The translations under genes were made by a program, and so were the position numbers. The notes beneath the pieces are model-generated. The model made no database searches. It saw only the letters and a list, made by a program, of their open reading frames with translations, and was not told the DNA's origin. From assembly GCA_964552035.1 (NCBI GenBank), contig CAZKFN010000006.1, positions 1 to 50,468 of the forward strand: a stretch of DNA of 50,468 nt. Direction: 5' to 3'. Each line of letters starts with the position of its first letter. The first letter of the stretch is position 1. Shown here piece after piece: positions 1-9,368 of this stretch. The DNA is from CAZKFN01 sp964552035. Its GTDB lineage: Bacteria > Bacteroidota > Bacteroidia > Flavobacteriales_E > Vicingaceae.

Positions 1-1
1 A

Positions 2-1060
2 GTGTCTGAGGCAGATATAAAATCAATATTTGATAAAGAGCTTAGAAAAGCAGGTATTAACACGTCCTATATATTAGATATTTTTGATGCTGAAACCCAA
101 AGATTAAGCTTTAATAAGAATCCAGCTATTCAGGATGATATAATGTCAACCCCATATCGATTAAGCCTTCTGCCTAATAATTATTATATAAAAAGTGATG
201 AGATTTTACTTTATTTTCCAGAGCATGATAATTATATGCTGCAAAACATTTGGAAAATATTGGTGCTATCTTTTCTTCTTATTCTTATACTAATATTGTT
301 ATTTTACAGTTCTATATCTACAATTTTTAAACAAAAGCAACTCTCTCAAATTAAAAATGATTTTATCAACAACATGACTCATGAATTAAAAACCCCTATT
401 TCTACCATTTCTTTGGCTTGTGAGGCATTAGGCGATGAAAGTATTCAGCTTGATAACAAACGAAAGGAACGTTATATTGGAATGATTGGCGATGAAAACA
501 AACGCCTGTCGGTGTTGGTAGATAGTGTGTTAAAAAGTTCTGTATGGGATTCCGTTAAGGTCAATATGCCAAAAGAAAGAATGCTTGCTAATTCCATCAT
601 CAAAGAGGTTACCAAGAGTTTTGAAATTCAATTGAGTAAAAAATCTGGCAAGCTAATTGTAAGGTTAGATGCAAAAGAAGATTTCATAGAGTTGAACAAA
701 GTTCACTTCTCTAATGTTATTTTCAATTTGTTGGACAATGCTAATAAATATTCTTCTGATGAACCAGTGATAGAAGTAAAAAGCTGGGATGAAGATGACT
801 ATTTTGTGGTATCTATTAGCGATAATGGTATCGGCATTTCAAAAGAAGATCAAAAAAAGGTTTTTGATAAATTCTATAGAGTTCCAACAGGAAACATACA
901 TAATGTTAAAGGGTTTGGGTTAGGATTGAATTATGTAAAAAGGGTAGTAGAATTGCATAACGGAGAAATTCGTTTAAATAGTATAAAAGGACAAGGAACA
1001 ACAATAATAATTAAAATATTAAAAAATGGAGAAAGAGAAAATAAAGATTTTAGTAGTTGA
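2..1060 (+). CDS. Sensor histidine kinase, 5' end outside window
   Basis: Membrane histidine kinase that would autophosphorylate and pass phosphate to the next gene's product. The visible 352 residues hold the end of an extracytoplasmic sensor region, one hydrophobic membrane segment (about 82-107), a HisKA dimerisation helix with the phospho-acceptor His127 in MTHELKTP, and an HATPase domain with N-box (242-248), DNGIGI (274-279) and GFGLGL (304-309). No HAMP domain separates membrane helix and HisKA. The reading frame is open to the window edge and begins on a GTG, so the true start and an N-terminal membrane helix most likely lie upstream. The 3' end overlaps the response regulator gene by 35 bp, so the two are co-translated partners. 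The stimulus cannot be deduced. Confidence 0.93.
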   Translation: MSEADIKSIFDKELRKAGINTSYILDIFDAETQRLSFNKNPAIQDDIMSTPYRLSLLPNNYYIKSDEILLYFPEHDNYMLQNIWKILVLSFLLILILILLFYSSISTIFKQKQLSQIKNDFINNMTHELKTPISTISLACEALGDESIQLDNKRKERYIGMIGDENKRLSVLVDSVLKSSVWDSVKVNMPKERMLANSIIKEVTKSFEIQLSKKSGKLIVRLDAKEDFIELNKVHFSNVIFNLLDNANKYSSDEPVIEVKSWDEDDYFVVSISDNGIGISKEDQKKVFDKFYRVPTGNIHNVKGFGLGLNYVKRVVELHNGEIRLNSIKGQGTTIIIKILKNGERENKDFSS

Positions 1061-1724
1061 AGATGATGAAAACTTAGGGAATCTTTTAAGTGATTATCTA
1101 AGTGCAAAAGGATATAGCGTGACTTTAAAACGAGATGGAGAAGAAGGTTTTAAAAGTTTCATTGAGAGAGAATATAACCTTTGTTTATTGGACGTAATGA
1201 TGCCAAAAAAAGATGGATTTACTTTAGCTCGTGAAATAAGAGAATTAAAGGGGTCTACTCCAATTATTTTCTTAACTGCTAAATCCATGGAAGAGGATAT
1301 TAAAGAAGGGTTTAAATCTGGAGCAGATGATTACATAACCAAACCCTTTAGTATGGAAGTATTACAAATGCGAATTGAAGCTTTAATGAGGCGAGTTGAT
1401 AATTTGCATGAAGATTTAAGACGTAAGAAAGAGTTTAAAATCAAAGATTACAACTTCTTCCCCGAAAAGAGAATTATAGAAAGAAACGGAGAGGAAAGAA
1501 AACTTACTTCTAAGGAAAATGAATTGTTGAGGCTGCTGTGTATGTATGAAGGCCAGGTGGTTGATAGAAATGACACCTTAAAAATGGTTTGGGGTGATGA
1601 TAATTATTTTAACTCCCGATCAATGGATGTTTACATTACTAAATTGAGAAAACTCTTTAAAGAGGATGATGACATCCAAATTATTAACAGTCACGGGAAA
1701 GGCTTTAAACTTTTAGTTGAATAG
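1026..1724 (+). CDS. OmpR/PhoB-family response regulator
   Basis: DNA-binding response regulator of 232 residues. The N-terminal receiver domain (about 7-120) has the acidic pair in VEDDE, the phospho-acceptor Asp56 in LLDVMMP, the conserved Thr in FLTAKS and the Lys in ITKPF. The C-terminal winged helix (about 135-230) shows the family pattern LTSKENELLRLL and SRSMDVYITKLRKLF. The gene begins inside the end of the kinase gene, which makes it the cognate partner. Targets are unknown; nothing adjacent looks like an obvious regulon member, although a universal stress protein gene follows after 77 bp. Confidence 0.95.
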   Translation: MEKEKIKILVVEDDENLGNLLSDYLSAKGYSVTLKRDGEEGFKSFIEREYNLCLLDVMMPKKDGFTLAREIRELKGSTPIIFLTAKSMEEDIKEGFKSGADDYITKPFSMEVLQMRIEALMRRVDNLHEDLRRKKEFKIKDYNFFPEKRIIERNGEERKLTSKENELLRLLCMYEGQVVDRNDTLKMVWGDDNYFNSRSMDVYITKLRKLFKEDDDIQIINSHGKGFKLLVE

Positions 1725-1801
1725 TTAAAGTACTTTTTTATTGTTTTGAGTCAAAAATATTCGGAATTTTATAGACCTAATTAATCCATAGGTAAATAGG
1801 A

Positions 1802-2635
1802 ATGAAAAACATATTATATTTAACTGACTTCTCTGCTAATTCAGAGCATGCTTTAGGTTATGCTCTAGAATTAGCACGCTTGTTTAATGCAAGGTTAACA
1901 CTTTTTAACGGCTACCAAATAACAAGTTCTCGAAGCAGTATGATGGTATCCGTTATGGATAGGTTAGCAGAAGACTCAATTAATGACTTAAATGCTATAA
2001 AGGAAAGGATTTTAAAAGATCCTCAGTATCAAAACTTAAATATTATCGTTGATAGTAGACCGGGTAATTTTATATCTTTAATTCCACAGTTGGTGAAAAA
2101 ATACCACAGTGACTTGATAGTCATGGGTGCTAAAGGTAGGAGTGCTATTGCTGAAGTATTTATGGGTAGTAGTACAATGGGGGTAATTCGTTCATCCGTA
2201 TGCCCGGTATTAGCAGTTCCTGAGAATGCAATTAATGCACAAGAAAGGAGATTTAATAAAATCGCCTTTGCTGTTGACTTGAATCCCATACCTTCAAAAA
2301 AAGTAATTCGCCCTCTTTTTGAAATTGCTAAGGTTTGTAATTCTCCTATTGAATTTGTCAACATCGTAAAAGAAGGAGAATCTGAAGATGATCAATATAG
2401 AAAAGAAGCTATGGAAAATATCAAAATAATGGCACATGATGTTTCAATCTCTTTTCACTTTAGTAATAATGAGGATATAATTGATGGCTTAAGTGGTTTT
2501 ATAAATCATAAAAAGCCTGACCTTTTTGTAATGGTTTCTAAAAAACACACACTTTTTGAAAGAATTTTCACTCAATCTATAACTAATCAATTGTCTTTCA
2601 GAACTGAGGTTCCTCTTTTAGTACTTAGTGATTAA
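1802..2635 (+). CDS. Universal stress protein, two tandem UspA domains
   Basis: Cytoplasmic UspA-type protein of 277 residues, the tandem form. The first domain (about 1-143) has the ATP-binding pattern G-x2-G-x9-G-S/T near its end (MGAKGRSAIAEVFMGSST) and ends with CPVLAVP. The second domain (about 150-277) keeps the fold pattern and ends VPLLVLSD but has lost the glycine loop (MVSKKHTLFERIFTQS), so probably only the first half binds nucleotide. Such proteins help survival under starvation, oxygen limitation or oxidative stress; the precise role here is unknown. It follows the two-component genes on the same strand, but the 77 bp gap leaves separate transcription possible. Confidence 0.92.
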   Translation: MKNILYLTDFSANSEHALGYALELARLFNARLTLFNGYQITSSRSSMMVSVMDRLAEDSINDLNAIKERILKDPQYQNLNIIVDSRPGNFISLIPQLVKKYHSDLIVMGAKGRSAIAEVFMGSSTMGVIRSSVCPVLAVPENAINAQERRFNKIAFAVDLNPIPSKKVIRPLFEIAKVCNSPIEFVNIVKEGESEDDQYRKEAMENIKIMAHDVSISFHFSNNEDIIDGLSGFINHKKPDLFVMVSKKHTLFERIFTQSITNQLSFRTEVPLLVLSD

Positions 2636-2659
2636 TTTTCTTTCTTTAAATGTCTTTTG

Positions 2660-2667
2660 TAATTTCG
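2660..2667 (+). promoter_or_regulatory. Candidate -7 promoter element for the basic lipoprotein
   Basis: TAATTTCG matches the Bacteroidota -7 consensus TAnnTTTG at all but one position and lies 23 bases before the proposed TTG start at 2691. No clear -33 TTTG is visible at the usual spacing, so this is weak alone. Its main value is that it falls inside the longer reading frame and favours the shorter start. Confidence 0.3.
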
Positions 2668-2690
2668 TCTACCAAATAAAGTTAAAGGTT

Positions 2691-3068
2691 TTGAAGAATC
2701 ATTTGATTGTCTTATTAGTTTTTGTTTTTTTTTTAACTTCATGTAATGTCAATAATGGTGGACATTTGCATACGACAAAAAAGTCTGCACATGTTAATGC
2801 TCCAACAGGTAAATATAGAAACCCTAGAATGTTTAGTACGGCAAATCCGTTTCAAGGTAGGGCCAAAAGTGCTTTAGATAAAGAGAAGAAAGAAAAGACA
2901 GGGTACTTTAGTAGAAAGAAAAAACAGAATAGTAGAGAGAAAGCAAATAAAGAGTTTAATACTAAAAGAAGATTTAGTGGATCTAGAGTTCGGCCATCAG
3001 GTGGAGGAGGTAGCGATAAAGGAGAACGAAGAAAAAATAAAAACCTTTTTGATACTAAAAAGGAGTAA
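2691..3068 (+). CDS. Small, strongly basic lipoprotein, function unknown
   Basis: I do not recognise the family. The frame is open from an ATG at 2628, but a TTG at 2691 (codon 22 from that ATG) gives a textbook lipoprotein signal: two early charged residues, a hydrophobic run and lipobox FLTSC. I prefer that start, for about 125 residues. A near-consensus -7 element (TAATTTCG, 2660-2667) lies between the two starts, which agrees. The mature part is unusual: low complexity and very rich in Lys and Arg (KEKKEK, SRKKKQ, GERRKNK) with a GGGG stretch. A basic exported lipoprotein might bind acidic polymers such as LPS, peptidoglycan or nucleic acid; that is a guess. Confidence 0.72.
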   Translation: MKNHLIVLLVFVFFLTSCNVNNGGHLHTTKKSAHVNAPTGKYRNPRMFSTANPFQGRAKSALDKEKKEKTGYFSRKKKQNSREKANKEFNTKRRFSGSRVRPSGGGGSDKGERRKNKNLFDTKKE

Positions 3069-3157
3069 AAGCCTTCTAAAACTTAAATACATTTTAAAGG
3101 TCTCCTAAACTACTTTTAAGCGGTGTTTAGCATCTGGTATTTGTTAATCGTAAACCC

Positions 3158-4069
3158 TTGGGAAAATCACCATCTACTTATAGAAACCTTATCCTACTTA
3201 ATATAGTAGTATTAGTTTTCGGATTTACAGGAATTTTAGGTAAACTAATTACTATTCCTGCTGAAGAATTGGTATGGCATAGAATGTTGATTGCCACTAT
3301 TTCTATAGGAATATATTTCTTTCTTAGCAAAAAAAGTATAAGAATTAGTCGTAGGGGCTTATTTCATACTACTTTAACAGGACTTATTATTGCTACACAT
3401 TGGATATTGTTTTTTGAATCTATTCATCAGGCAAATGTGTCTATAGCTCTGGCAGCTTTATCAGCTTCTTCTTTATTTACAGCCGTTCTAGAACCTATAT
3501 TTTTTAAAAGAAGATTTAAAGCTTATGAACTTTTGTTGGGATTTATAGTAATATTAGGATTGTATTTTATTTTAAAATTTGAAGCTAAAAATAATTTTGG
3601 ATTTTATTTGGGAATTGCTGCTGCCTTTTTAGCTTCTTTGTTTACGGTTATCAATGGTAAATTAGTTGAAAAGCATCCTCCTTCACGGATTACCTTTTAT
3701 GAATTAAGTGGAGGTTTAGTAGCAATAACTCTATATTTTTTGTTAAGCGGAGGACAAAGTAAAATTCACTTTGACCTTGGGGCATCGAATTGGGTTTACT
3801 TGTTGATTTTAGGCACTATTTGTACTGCTTTTGCCTTTATTGCAAGTGTCGAGGTCATGAAAGAATTGAAACCTTTTACGGTTAGCCTAGCTATTAATCT
3901 GGAGCCAATTTATGGGATTCTCCTTGCACTTATTATTTTTGGAGAAGATGAACAGCTTTCTTCAGGTTTTTATATTGGAACTTCTATTGTTTTATCTGCA
4001 ATTTTTGCGAATGTATTTATAAAAAGAAGTCAAGCTAGAAAGTTAAGACAAGTAGTGAATAATAAATAA
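3158..4069 (+). CDS. EamA/DMT-family inner-membrane transporter
   Basis: Drug/metabolite transporter superfamily permease of 303 residues with ten hydrophobic segments arranged as two EamA repeats (about 10-140 and 150-290). Conserved marks include the early LNIVVLVFGFTGILGK helix, the LAALSASSLFTAVLEPIFFKRR region ending repeat one, and SLAINLEPIYGILLALIIFGE in repeat two. It begins with TTG; there is no ATG or GTG before the first membrane helix, so TTG is the best start. Members export or import small metabolites such as amino acids; the substrate cannot be inferred. The C-terminus is basic and cytoplasmic (KRSQARKLR). It stands alone between the basic lipoprotein gene and metG. Confidence 0.9.
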   Translation: MGKSPSTYRNLILLNIVVLVFGFTGILGKLITIPAEELVWHRMLIATISIGIYFFLSKKSIRISRRGLFHTTLTGLIIATHWILFFESIHQANVSIALAALSASSLFTAVLEPIFFKRRFKAYELLLGFIVILGLYFILKFEAKNNFGFYLGIAAAFLASLFTVINGKLVEKHPPSRITFYELSGGLVAITLYFLLSGGQSKIHFDLGASNWVYLLILGTICTAFAFIASVEVMKELKPFTVSLAINLEPIYGILLALIIFGEDEQLSSGFYIGTSIVLSAIFANVFIKRSQARKLRQVVNNK

Positions 4070-4125
4070 ATATAAATTGGTGGTAATTGAGGAAAGTGTC
4101 TGCATATAGCTTAAAATACTCTGCT

Positions 4126-4133
4126 TATCTTTG
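4126..4133 (+). promoter_or_regulatory. Bacteroidota -7 element for metG
   Basis: TATCTTTG is an exact match to TAnnTTTG and lies 22 bases before the metG ATG at 4156. A -33 box is not clear; TCTG around 4100-4103 is at a plausible distance. Confidence 0.55.
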
Positions 4134-4155
4134 AATCCTTGAAAAAAGATTATTT

Positions 4156-6261
4156 ATGGACAAAAAATCACAAAAAAGATATTTAGTAACTTCAGCCTTA
4201 CCTTATGCCTATGGGCCATTTCATATTGGGCACCTTGCAGGAGCATATTTGCCTGCAGATATTTATTGTCGCTTTTTACGTTTAAAAAAGGAAAAAGTAG
4301 TTTTTATTTGTGGTTCTGATGAGCATGGTGCGGCCATTACTTTACGTGCAAAAAAAGAGGGGAAAAGTCCACAACAAATAGTGGATGAATACCACAATTT
4401 GAATAAAAAGGCCTTTGAGGATTTTGGAATTTCTTTTGATTTATTTTATAGAACCTCTACTTCTTTACATCATGAAACAGCTCAAGAGTTTTTCATAGAG
4501 CTAGAGAAAAAAGGAGTTTTTGAAGAAAAGACTACTCAACAATATTATGATGAAGAATTTCAACAATTTTTAGCCGATAGATATATTACAGGTAAATGTC
4601 CGAAATGTGGACATGAAGGAGCTTATGGGGATCAATGTGAAAGTTGTGGAAGCTCTCTTAGTCCAGAGGAATTGATTAAACCAATTTCTACTTTAAGTGG
4701 CAAAACCCCTATATTAAAGGAAACTAAGCATTGGTATCTACCCATGCAAAAAGAAGAAACTTGGATTAAAAAGTGGATTGAAGAAGGAATTTTGAATGGG
4801 GAAAAACAACATGAACCTCGAAATTGGAGACGTAACGTTATAGGGCAATGCAAGTCGTGGATAGACGGTGGACTTCAGTCAAGGGCTATGACTAGAGACT
4901 TAAACTGGGGAGTTGAGGTTCCTTTAGAAGGTGCAGAAGGAAAAGTATTATATGTTTGGTTAGACGCTCCTATTGGATATATATCTGCTACTAAAGTTTG
5001 GGCAGAAGAAAATGGTGAAGATTGGAGAGATTATTGGCAAAATAAAGACAGTAACATAGTTCATTTTATAGGAAAGGACAACATCGTTTTTCACTGTATC
5101 ATTTTTCCTATCCTTTTAAAGAATCACGGGGGATATAATTTACCTGTGGATGTGCCAGCGAATGAATTTTTAAATTTAGAAGGTCAAAAACTATCAACTT
5201 CTAGAAACTGGGCAGTTTGGTTGCATGAATTTATGGAAGACTTACCCCATAAAAATGATGTATTAAGGTATGTACTAACTTCTGTAGCACCAGAAACCAA
5301 AGACAGTGAATTTACTTGGGATGATTTTCAAACCAAAAACAACAGTGAATTGGTGGGGATTTATGGCAACTTTATCAATCGAGCTATAGTATTGGTCAAT
5401 AAATATTTTGACGGAATAGTTCCTACTTTAAACGAATTCCTACCAGAATATCAATCTCAAATTGAGGAAATGAAAGTGCACATTGAAAAATTAACAGAGA
5501 AATTAGAAGGTAAGCACTTTAGAGATGCCTTAGCAGAAGCCATGTCTATTGCTAGAATTGGCAATAAATTTTTAGCAGATACAGAACCATGGAAGTTGAT
5601 TAAAACGGATAAAGAACAAGTCGCAAGTATATTAAATATAAGCATACAAATGGCGGCTAATGCTTGTATTGCTTTACAACCTTTTTTACCAGATAGTTCT
5701 GAGAAATTAGCTAAAATGCTGGGAATTACAGATACTTCATGGAGTCGTTTAGGAGAAATAAATATTGTAAAAGATGGAAGCCTTCTGAATAAAGCTGAAC
5801 ATCTATTTACAAAAATAGAGAATGAGGAAATTCAAAAACAAATCGAAAAGTTAAAAGAGAAATCTAAAGAAACAGAAAATATGGAGAGGATAAATGAAGA
5901 AGAAATTAAGGTTGCGCCAATTAAAGAAACCATAAATTTTGATGATTTTATGAAGTTGGACATTAGAATAGGGACCATTGTTGAAGTAGAAGCTATGCCT
6001 AAAAGCAATAAAATGTTAAAATTAACAATTGATTTAGGCGATCATAAAAGAACAATTTTATCAGGTATAGCCAAACATTATCAAGGAGAGGATTTAATAG
6101 GTGTACAAGTTCAAGTTGTAGCTAATTTAGCTCCAAGAAAAATGATGGGCGTTTTATCTGAAGGCATGGTTCTTATGGCAGAAGATCAGTCAGGGGCGTT
6201 GAGGTTAATTTCTCCAAATGAAAAAACCTCAGCCGGNNNNNNNNNNGCACAGGTCAATTAA
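4156..6261 (+). CDS. metG: Methionyl-tRNA synthetase (interrupted by N gap near 3' end)
   Basis: Charges tRNA-Met with methionine in the cytoplasm. The 701-residue class I synthetase has HIGH at 23-26, a zinc knuckle of CPKCG and CESCG pairs (about 155-172), the KMSKS loop as KLSTS (345-349) and the anticodon-binding helical domain. A linker rich in Glu and Lys follows, then a C-terminal EMAP/Trbp-type tRNA-binding domain (about 595-690) with LDIRIGTI and LAPRKMMG. Length fits the long bacterial form that dimerises through this domain. Ten Ns at 6237-6246 fall about ten codons before the stop, so the last residues and the true stop are uncertain. The gene converges tail to tail with the efflux pump gene, overlapping it by four bases as assembled. 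Confidence 0.97.
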   Translation: MDKKSQKRYLVTSALPYAYGPFHIGHLAGAYLPADIYCRFLRLKKEKVVFICGSDEHGAAITLRAKKEGKSPQQIVDEYHNLNKKAFEDFGISFDLFYRTSTSLHHETAQEFFIELEKKGVFEEKTTQQYYDEEFQQFLADRYITGKCPKCGHEGAYGDQCESCGSSLSPEELIKPISTLSGKTPILKETKHWYLPMQKEETWIKKWIEEGILNGEKQHEPRNWRRNVIGQCKSWIDGGLQSRAMTRDLNWGVEVPLEGAEGKVLYVWLDAPIGYISATKVWAEENGEDWRDYWQNKDSNIVHFIGKDNIVFHCIIFPILLKNHGGYNLPVDVPANEFLNLEGQKLSTSRNWAVWLHEFMEDLPHKNDVLRYVLTSVAPETKDSEFTWDDFQTKNNSELVGIYGNFINRAIVLVNKYFDGIVPTLNEFLPEYQSQIEEMKVHIEKLTEKLEGKHFRDALAEAMSIARIGNKFLADTEPWKLIKTDKEQVASILNISIQMAANACIALQPFLPDSSEKLAKMLGITDTSWSRLGEINIVKDGSLLNKAEHLFTKIENEEIQKQIEKLKEKSKETENMERINEEEIKVAPIKETINFDDFMKLDIRIGTIVEVEAMPKSNKMLKLTIDLGDHKRTILSGIAKHYQGEDLIGVQVQVVANLAPRKMMGVLSEGMVLMAEDQSGALRLISPNEKTSAXXXXAQVN
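6237..6246. other. Assembly gap of ten Ns
   Basis: Ten consecutive undetermined bases lie within the last codons of metG, preceded by GCCGG and followed by GCACAGGTC. Ten is a conventional placeholder length, so the real distance between the flanks may differ. The gap sits exactly where two convergent genes meet, so a terminator hairpin could be hidden here. Confidence 0.97.
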
Positions 6262-9200
6262 TTTTCAATTTGTAATTGTTTCCTTTTCCCTTCTTTTTTA
6301 TAGGAAAAGTAGAATACTTGTGGCAAAACAGTTAGGGATAGCAACATACAAATTGGCAAGCCACCTACAATCATAATTGCTAAAGGCTTTTGAATTTCAG
6401 AGCCCATACCGCTAGAAAGTGCAGCTGGTAATAAACCCATAGACCCCATAAGGGCGATCATTATAATGGGGCGAATTCGGCTGTGTACTCCATTGGAGAT
6501 TGATTTTTTTAATTCTCCTTTTCTAATGTTTTCTTTAATCACAGCAATTAAAATAATACTGTTGATGGTATTTACTCCAAAAAGAATAATAAAACCAATC
6601 CCAGCAGATATACCAAAAGTAGTACCTGTTATCCAAAGAGAGATAAATCCGCCAATGAATGCATAAGGTATTGTACTGGCAGCAATTAAAGTATCTTTTA
6701 AGCTGGCGAAATTAAAATAAAGTAAGAATAAGATAAGCAGCAATACAATGGGTACAATAACTGCTAATTGTTTTGTGGCTCTTTCTTTGCTCTCAAATTC
6801 GCCAGTCCATTTGATTTTATATTTAGCAGGGAGGCTTACCTTTTCGGCAACTTTTTCTTTGGCTTCAGCAATGGTGCTACCCAAGTCCCTGCCTTCAATG
6901 TTAAACCCAACTGCAATGTATCTACTGCTTCCTTCTCGATAAATAAAGGTAGGACCCGTAATAAAACTAATAGTGGATATTTCTTTTAATGGAATTTTTT
7001 GACCCAAACGTGTAGGAATCCAAATGTCTCCAATCTTTTCTTCATTATCTCTGTACTGTTTTGCAAATCGAAGGCGCACGTCAAAAATCCTTTCATTTTC
7101 ATAAAAAGAGGTTGCTGCAGCACCACCAATAGCCATTTCAACAACGGCTTGGGCATCGGCAATGTCCACTCCATATCGAGCCATTTTATTATCGTGCAAT
7201 TGTATTCTCAATTCAGGTAAACCAATATTTTTAAAAACATTTAAATCTTCAATTCCTTTTACTTCTCGAATGGCATTGGCAACTTGATCGGCGTAATCTT
7301 CCATTTCAAATAAGTCTTCTCCATATATTTTAATAACCAAAGGGCTTTTTACTCCAGAGACATATTCTTCTACATTATCTTGAATGGGTTGAGAGAAACC
7401 AAAGGATATTCCTGGATAGGTTTGAAGGCTTTGTCGAATTTCTTCGGTTAGTTCATCTTTAGATACTTTTCTTTTCCATTCTTTTTCCGGGAAAAGCTCA
7501 ATGTGAAATTCTATGTTAAAAAACCCAGTAGGATCTGTACCATCATTCGGTCTTCCCACTTGATTTAAGACAAATTTCACTTCTTCAAACTGCCGTATTT
7601 TAGTCTTCATTTCTTTAGCCAATCGAATGGATTCTCCTAAATTAATACTGTTAGGCAGGGTAGCTCTGACATAGACAGCACCTTCATTTAGTTTAGGAAT
7701 AAACTCTGTTCCATAAAAGGCAAAACGTATCCCACAAGCAGTAAGTAGTATTATAAAGAAAACAACAGTTCCTTTCCTTCTTTTATTTGTCCATAAAAAT
7801 AGCTTAAAAAGATTGCCCGTAAAAAAACTTGAAATCCTGTTTTTCCGCTCTGCAATATTCCCCGTTAATAGAACTTTGCAAAGTGCAGGCACATAGGTTA
7901 TACTTAATAGTAATGAACCTAAAAGAGCATAAGCTAAAGTAAATGCAAGGGGCGAAAACATTTTACCCTCAACTTTTTGAAAAGAAAAAATAGGGAGCAA
8001 GGCTACAATAAGAATTAATTGTGCGAAAACAATATACGTTGCTACAGAAGAGGTGGATTTTTTGATTAAACCCATTTTCCCCATACGGTTAAAACGCTCC
8101 ATTCCAAGTTGCCGTGCTTTTTTCTCCATGCCTACAAAGACAGCTTCTACAATAACTAAAGTACCTTCTAATAATAACCCGAAATCCAAAGAACCCATTG
8201 AAATAAGATTGGCTGGTAACCCTTGAATTCTAAGCATGATAATGGCAAAAAGGAAAGATAACGGAATGACAGAAGCAACGATAACAGTTGTTCTCCAGTT
8301 AAAAAGGAATATAAAAACAATTATGGAGACCAATAAAATCCCTTCAATTAAGTTTTTTGAAACGGTACTTACTGTGGCATCAACAAGCTGTGTTCGGTCG
8401 AGGAAAGGCTCAATTTGAACATCTTTAGGAAGAATTCGCTCATTGAGTTCCTCAATTTTCTCTTTTAAGTTGGCAATTACTTCGGCAGGATTTTCTCCTC
8501 TTAACATAACTACAATTCCCTGAACTACATCTTCATCATTTTGAAGTCCAACTACCCCTAAACGAGGTTTGGAGGATACTTCTACATGAGCTACATGCTT
8601 TACTAAAATAGGAGTATTTCCTTTTACTTCAATGAGAATGTTTTCAATATCTTCTATTTTATCTAATAAACCTACCCCCCGAACGACATAAGCTTGACTT
8701 CCTCTTTCAATTACATCCCCACCCACATTAATATTACTTTTAGATACAGCTTCAAAAACATCCAGAGGAGAAAGGTCATAGTTGGCTAATTCTGTGGGAT
8801 TAATTTTTATTTCATAAATCTTTTCCTCCCCACCAAAACTTACTACATCAGCAATTCCAGGGACAGAAACGAGCTCTCTCTCTACGACCCAATCGTGAAT
8901 GGCAGTGAGTTCTTTAATGGGGCGACTACTTTTTAAAACATATCTAAAAATTTCACCGGTAGCACCAGAAGGTGGTTCAATTTCTGCATCTGCTCCTTTG
9001 GGTAAATCAACAGATTGCAATCGATTGGCAGCATATTGTTGTGCAAAGAAATCTTCTACATCATCTTCAAAAATCACAGAAACAACGGAAAGTCCGAAAA
9101 GGGAAATAGAGCGTACTTCTGATTTTTTAGGAATGGTGTTCATTTCCTTCATAATGGGCAGGGTAACAAACTTCTCAACCTCCTCGGCACTTCTTCCTGG

Positions 9201-9368
9201 CCATTGAGTAATGATTCTAGCTTGTGTATTGGTTACATCTGGGAAAGCTTCAATAGGCGTATGAATATAACTTACTACTCCAGCAACTAAAAGAAGTACT
9301 GTAAAGAAAAATACAATGATGGAATTTTTTAATGAAAAGGCAACAATCCCTTCTACCAGCTTCTTCAT
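6258..9368 (-). CDS. Heavy-metal efflux RND pump (CzcA/CusA family)
   Basis: Inner-membrane, proton-driven pump of a tripartite metal exporter. Its 1036 residues fit the family's usual 1030-1070: TM1 (about 15-35), a first periplasmic porter region, TM2-6, a middle helix region, TM7, a second porter region and TM8-12. HME-RND marks include the N-terminal HTPIEAFPDVTN and the RPIIMIALMGSMGLLPAALS region near the end. In TM4 the proton-relay signature reads LDFGLLLEGTLVIVE: Asp395 and Glu408 are kept, while the position usually occupied by a second Asp is Glu401. Family membership and the adaptor, channel and two-component genes around it make metal export likely, but Cu/Ag versus Zn/Co/Ni cannot be decided. 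Its start overlaps the adaptor gene by four bases (translational coupling). Confidence 0.95.
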   Translation of the reverse strand: MKKLVEGIVAFSLKNSIIVFFFTVLLLVAGVVSYIHTPIEAFPDVTNTQARIITQWPGRSAEEVEKFVTLPIMKEMNTIPKKSEVRSISLFGLSVVSVIFEDDVEDFFAQQYAANRLQSVDLPKGADAEIEPPSGATGEIFRYVLKSSRPIKELTAIHDWVVERELVSVPGIADVVSFGGEEKIYEIKINPTELANYDLSPLDVFEAVSKSNINVGGDVIERGSQAYVVRGVGLLDKIEDIENILIEVKGNTPILVKHVAHVEVSSKPRLGVVGLQNDEDVVQGIVVMLRGENPAEVIANLKEKIEELNERILPKDVQIEPFLDRTQLVDATVSTVSKNLIEGILLVSIIVFIFLFNWRTTVIVASVIPLSFLFAIIMLRIQGLPANLISMGSLDFGLLLEGTLVIVEAVFVGMEKKARQLGMERFNRMGKMGLIKKSTSSVATYIVFAQLILIVALLPIFSFQKVEGKMFSPLAFTLAYALLGSLLLSITYVPALCKVLLTGNIAERKNRISSFFTGNLFKLFLWTNKRRKGTVVFFIILLTACGIRFAFYGTEFIPKLNEGAVYVRATLPNSINLGESIRLAKEMKTKIRQFEEVKFVLNQVGRPNDGTDPTGFFNIEFHIELFPEKEWKRKVSKDELTEEIRQSLQTYPGISFGFSQPIQDNVEEYVSGVKSPLVIKIYGEDLFEMEDYADQVANAIREVKGIEDLNVFKNIGLPELRIQLHDNKMARYGVDIADAQAVVEMAIGGAAATSFYENERIFDVRLRFAKQYRDNEEKIGDIWIPTRLGQKIPLKEISTISFITGPTFIYREGSSRYIAVGFNIEGRDLGSTIAEAKEKVAEKVSLPAKYKIKWTGEFESKERATKQLAVIVPIVLLLILFLLYFNFASLKDTLIAASTIPYAFIGGFISLWITGTTFGISAGIGFIILFGVNTINSIILIAVIKENIRKGELKKSISNGVHSRIRPIIMIALMGSMGLLPAALSSGMGSEIQKPLAIMIVGGLPICMLLSLTVLPQVFYFSYKKEGKRKQLQIEN

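Noticed and set aside
6466..7220. Several plus-strand frames of 60-73 codons opposite the RND pump gene, and similar antisense frames elsewhere (for example opposite fabF and pyk)
   Set aside because: They are shadows of strongly conserved genes, with no start context, no domain pattern and unlikely composition.
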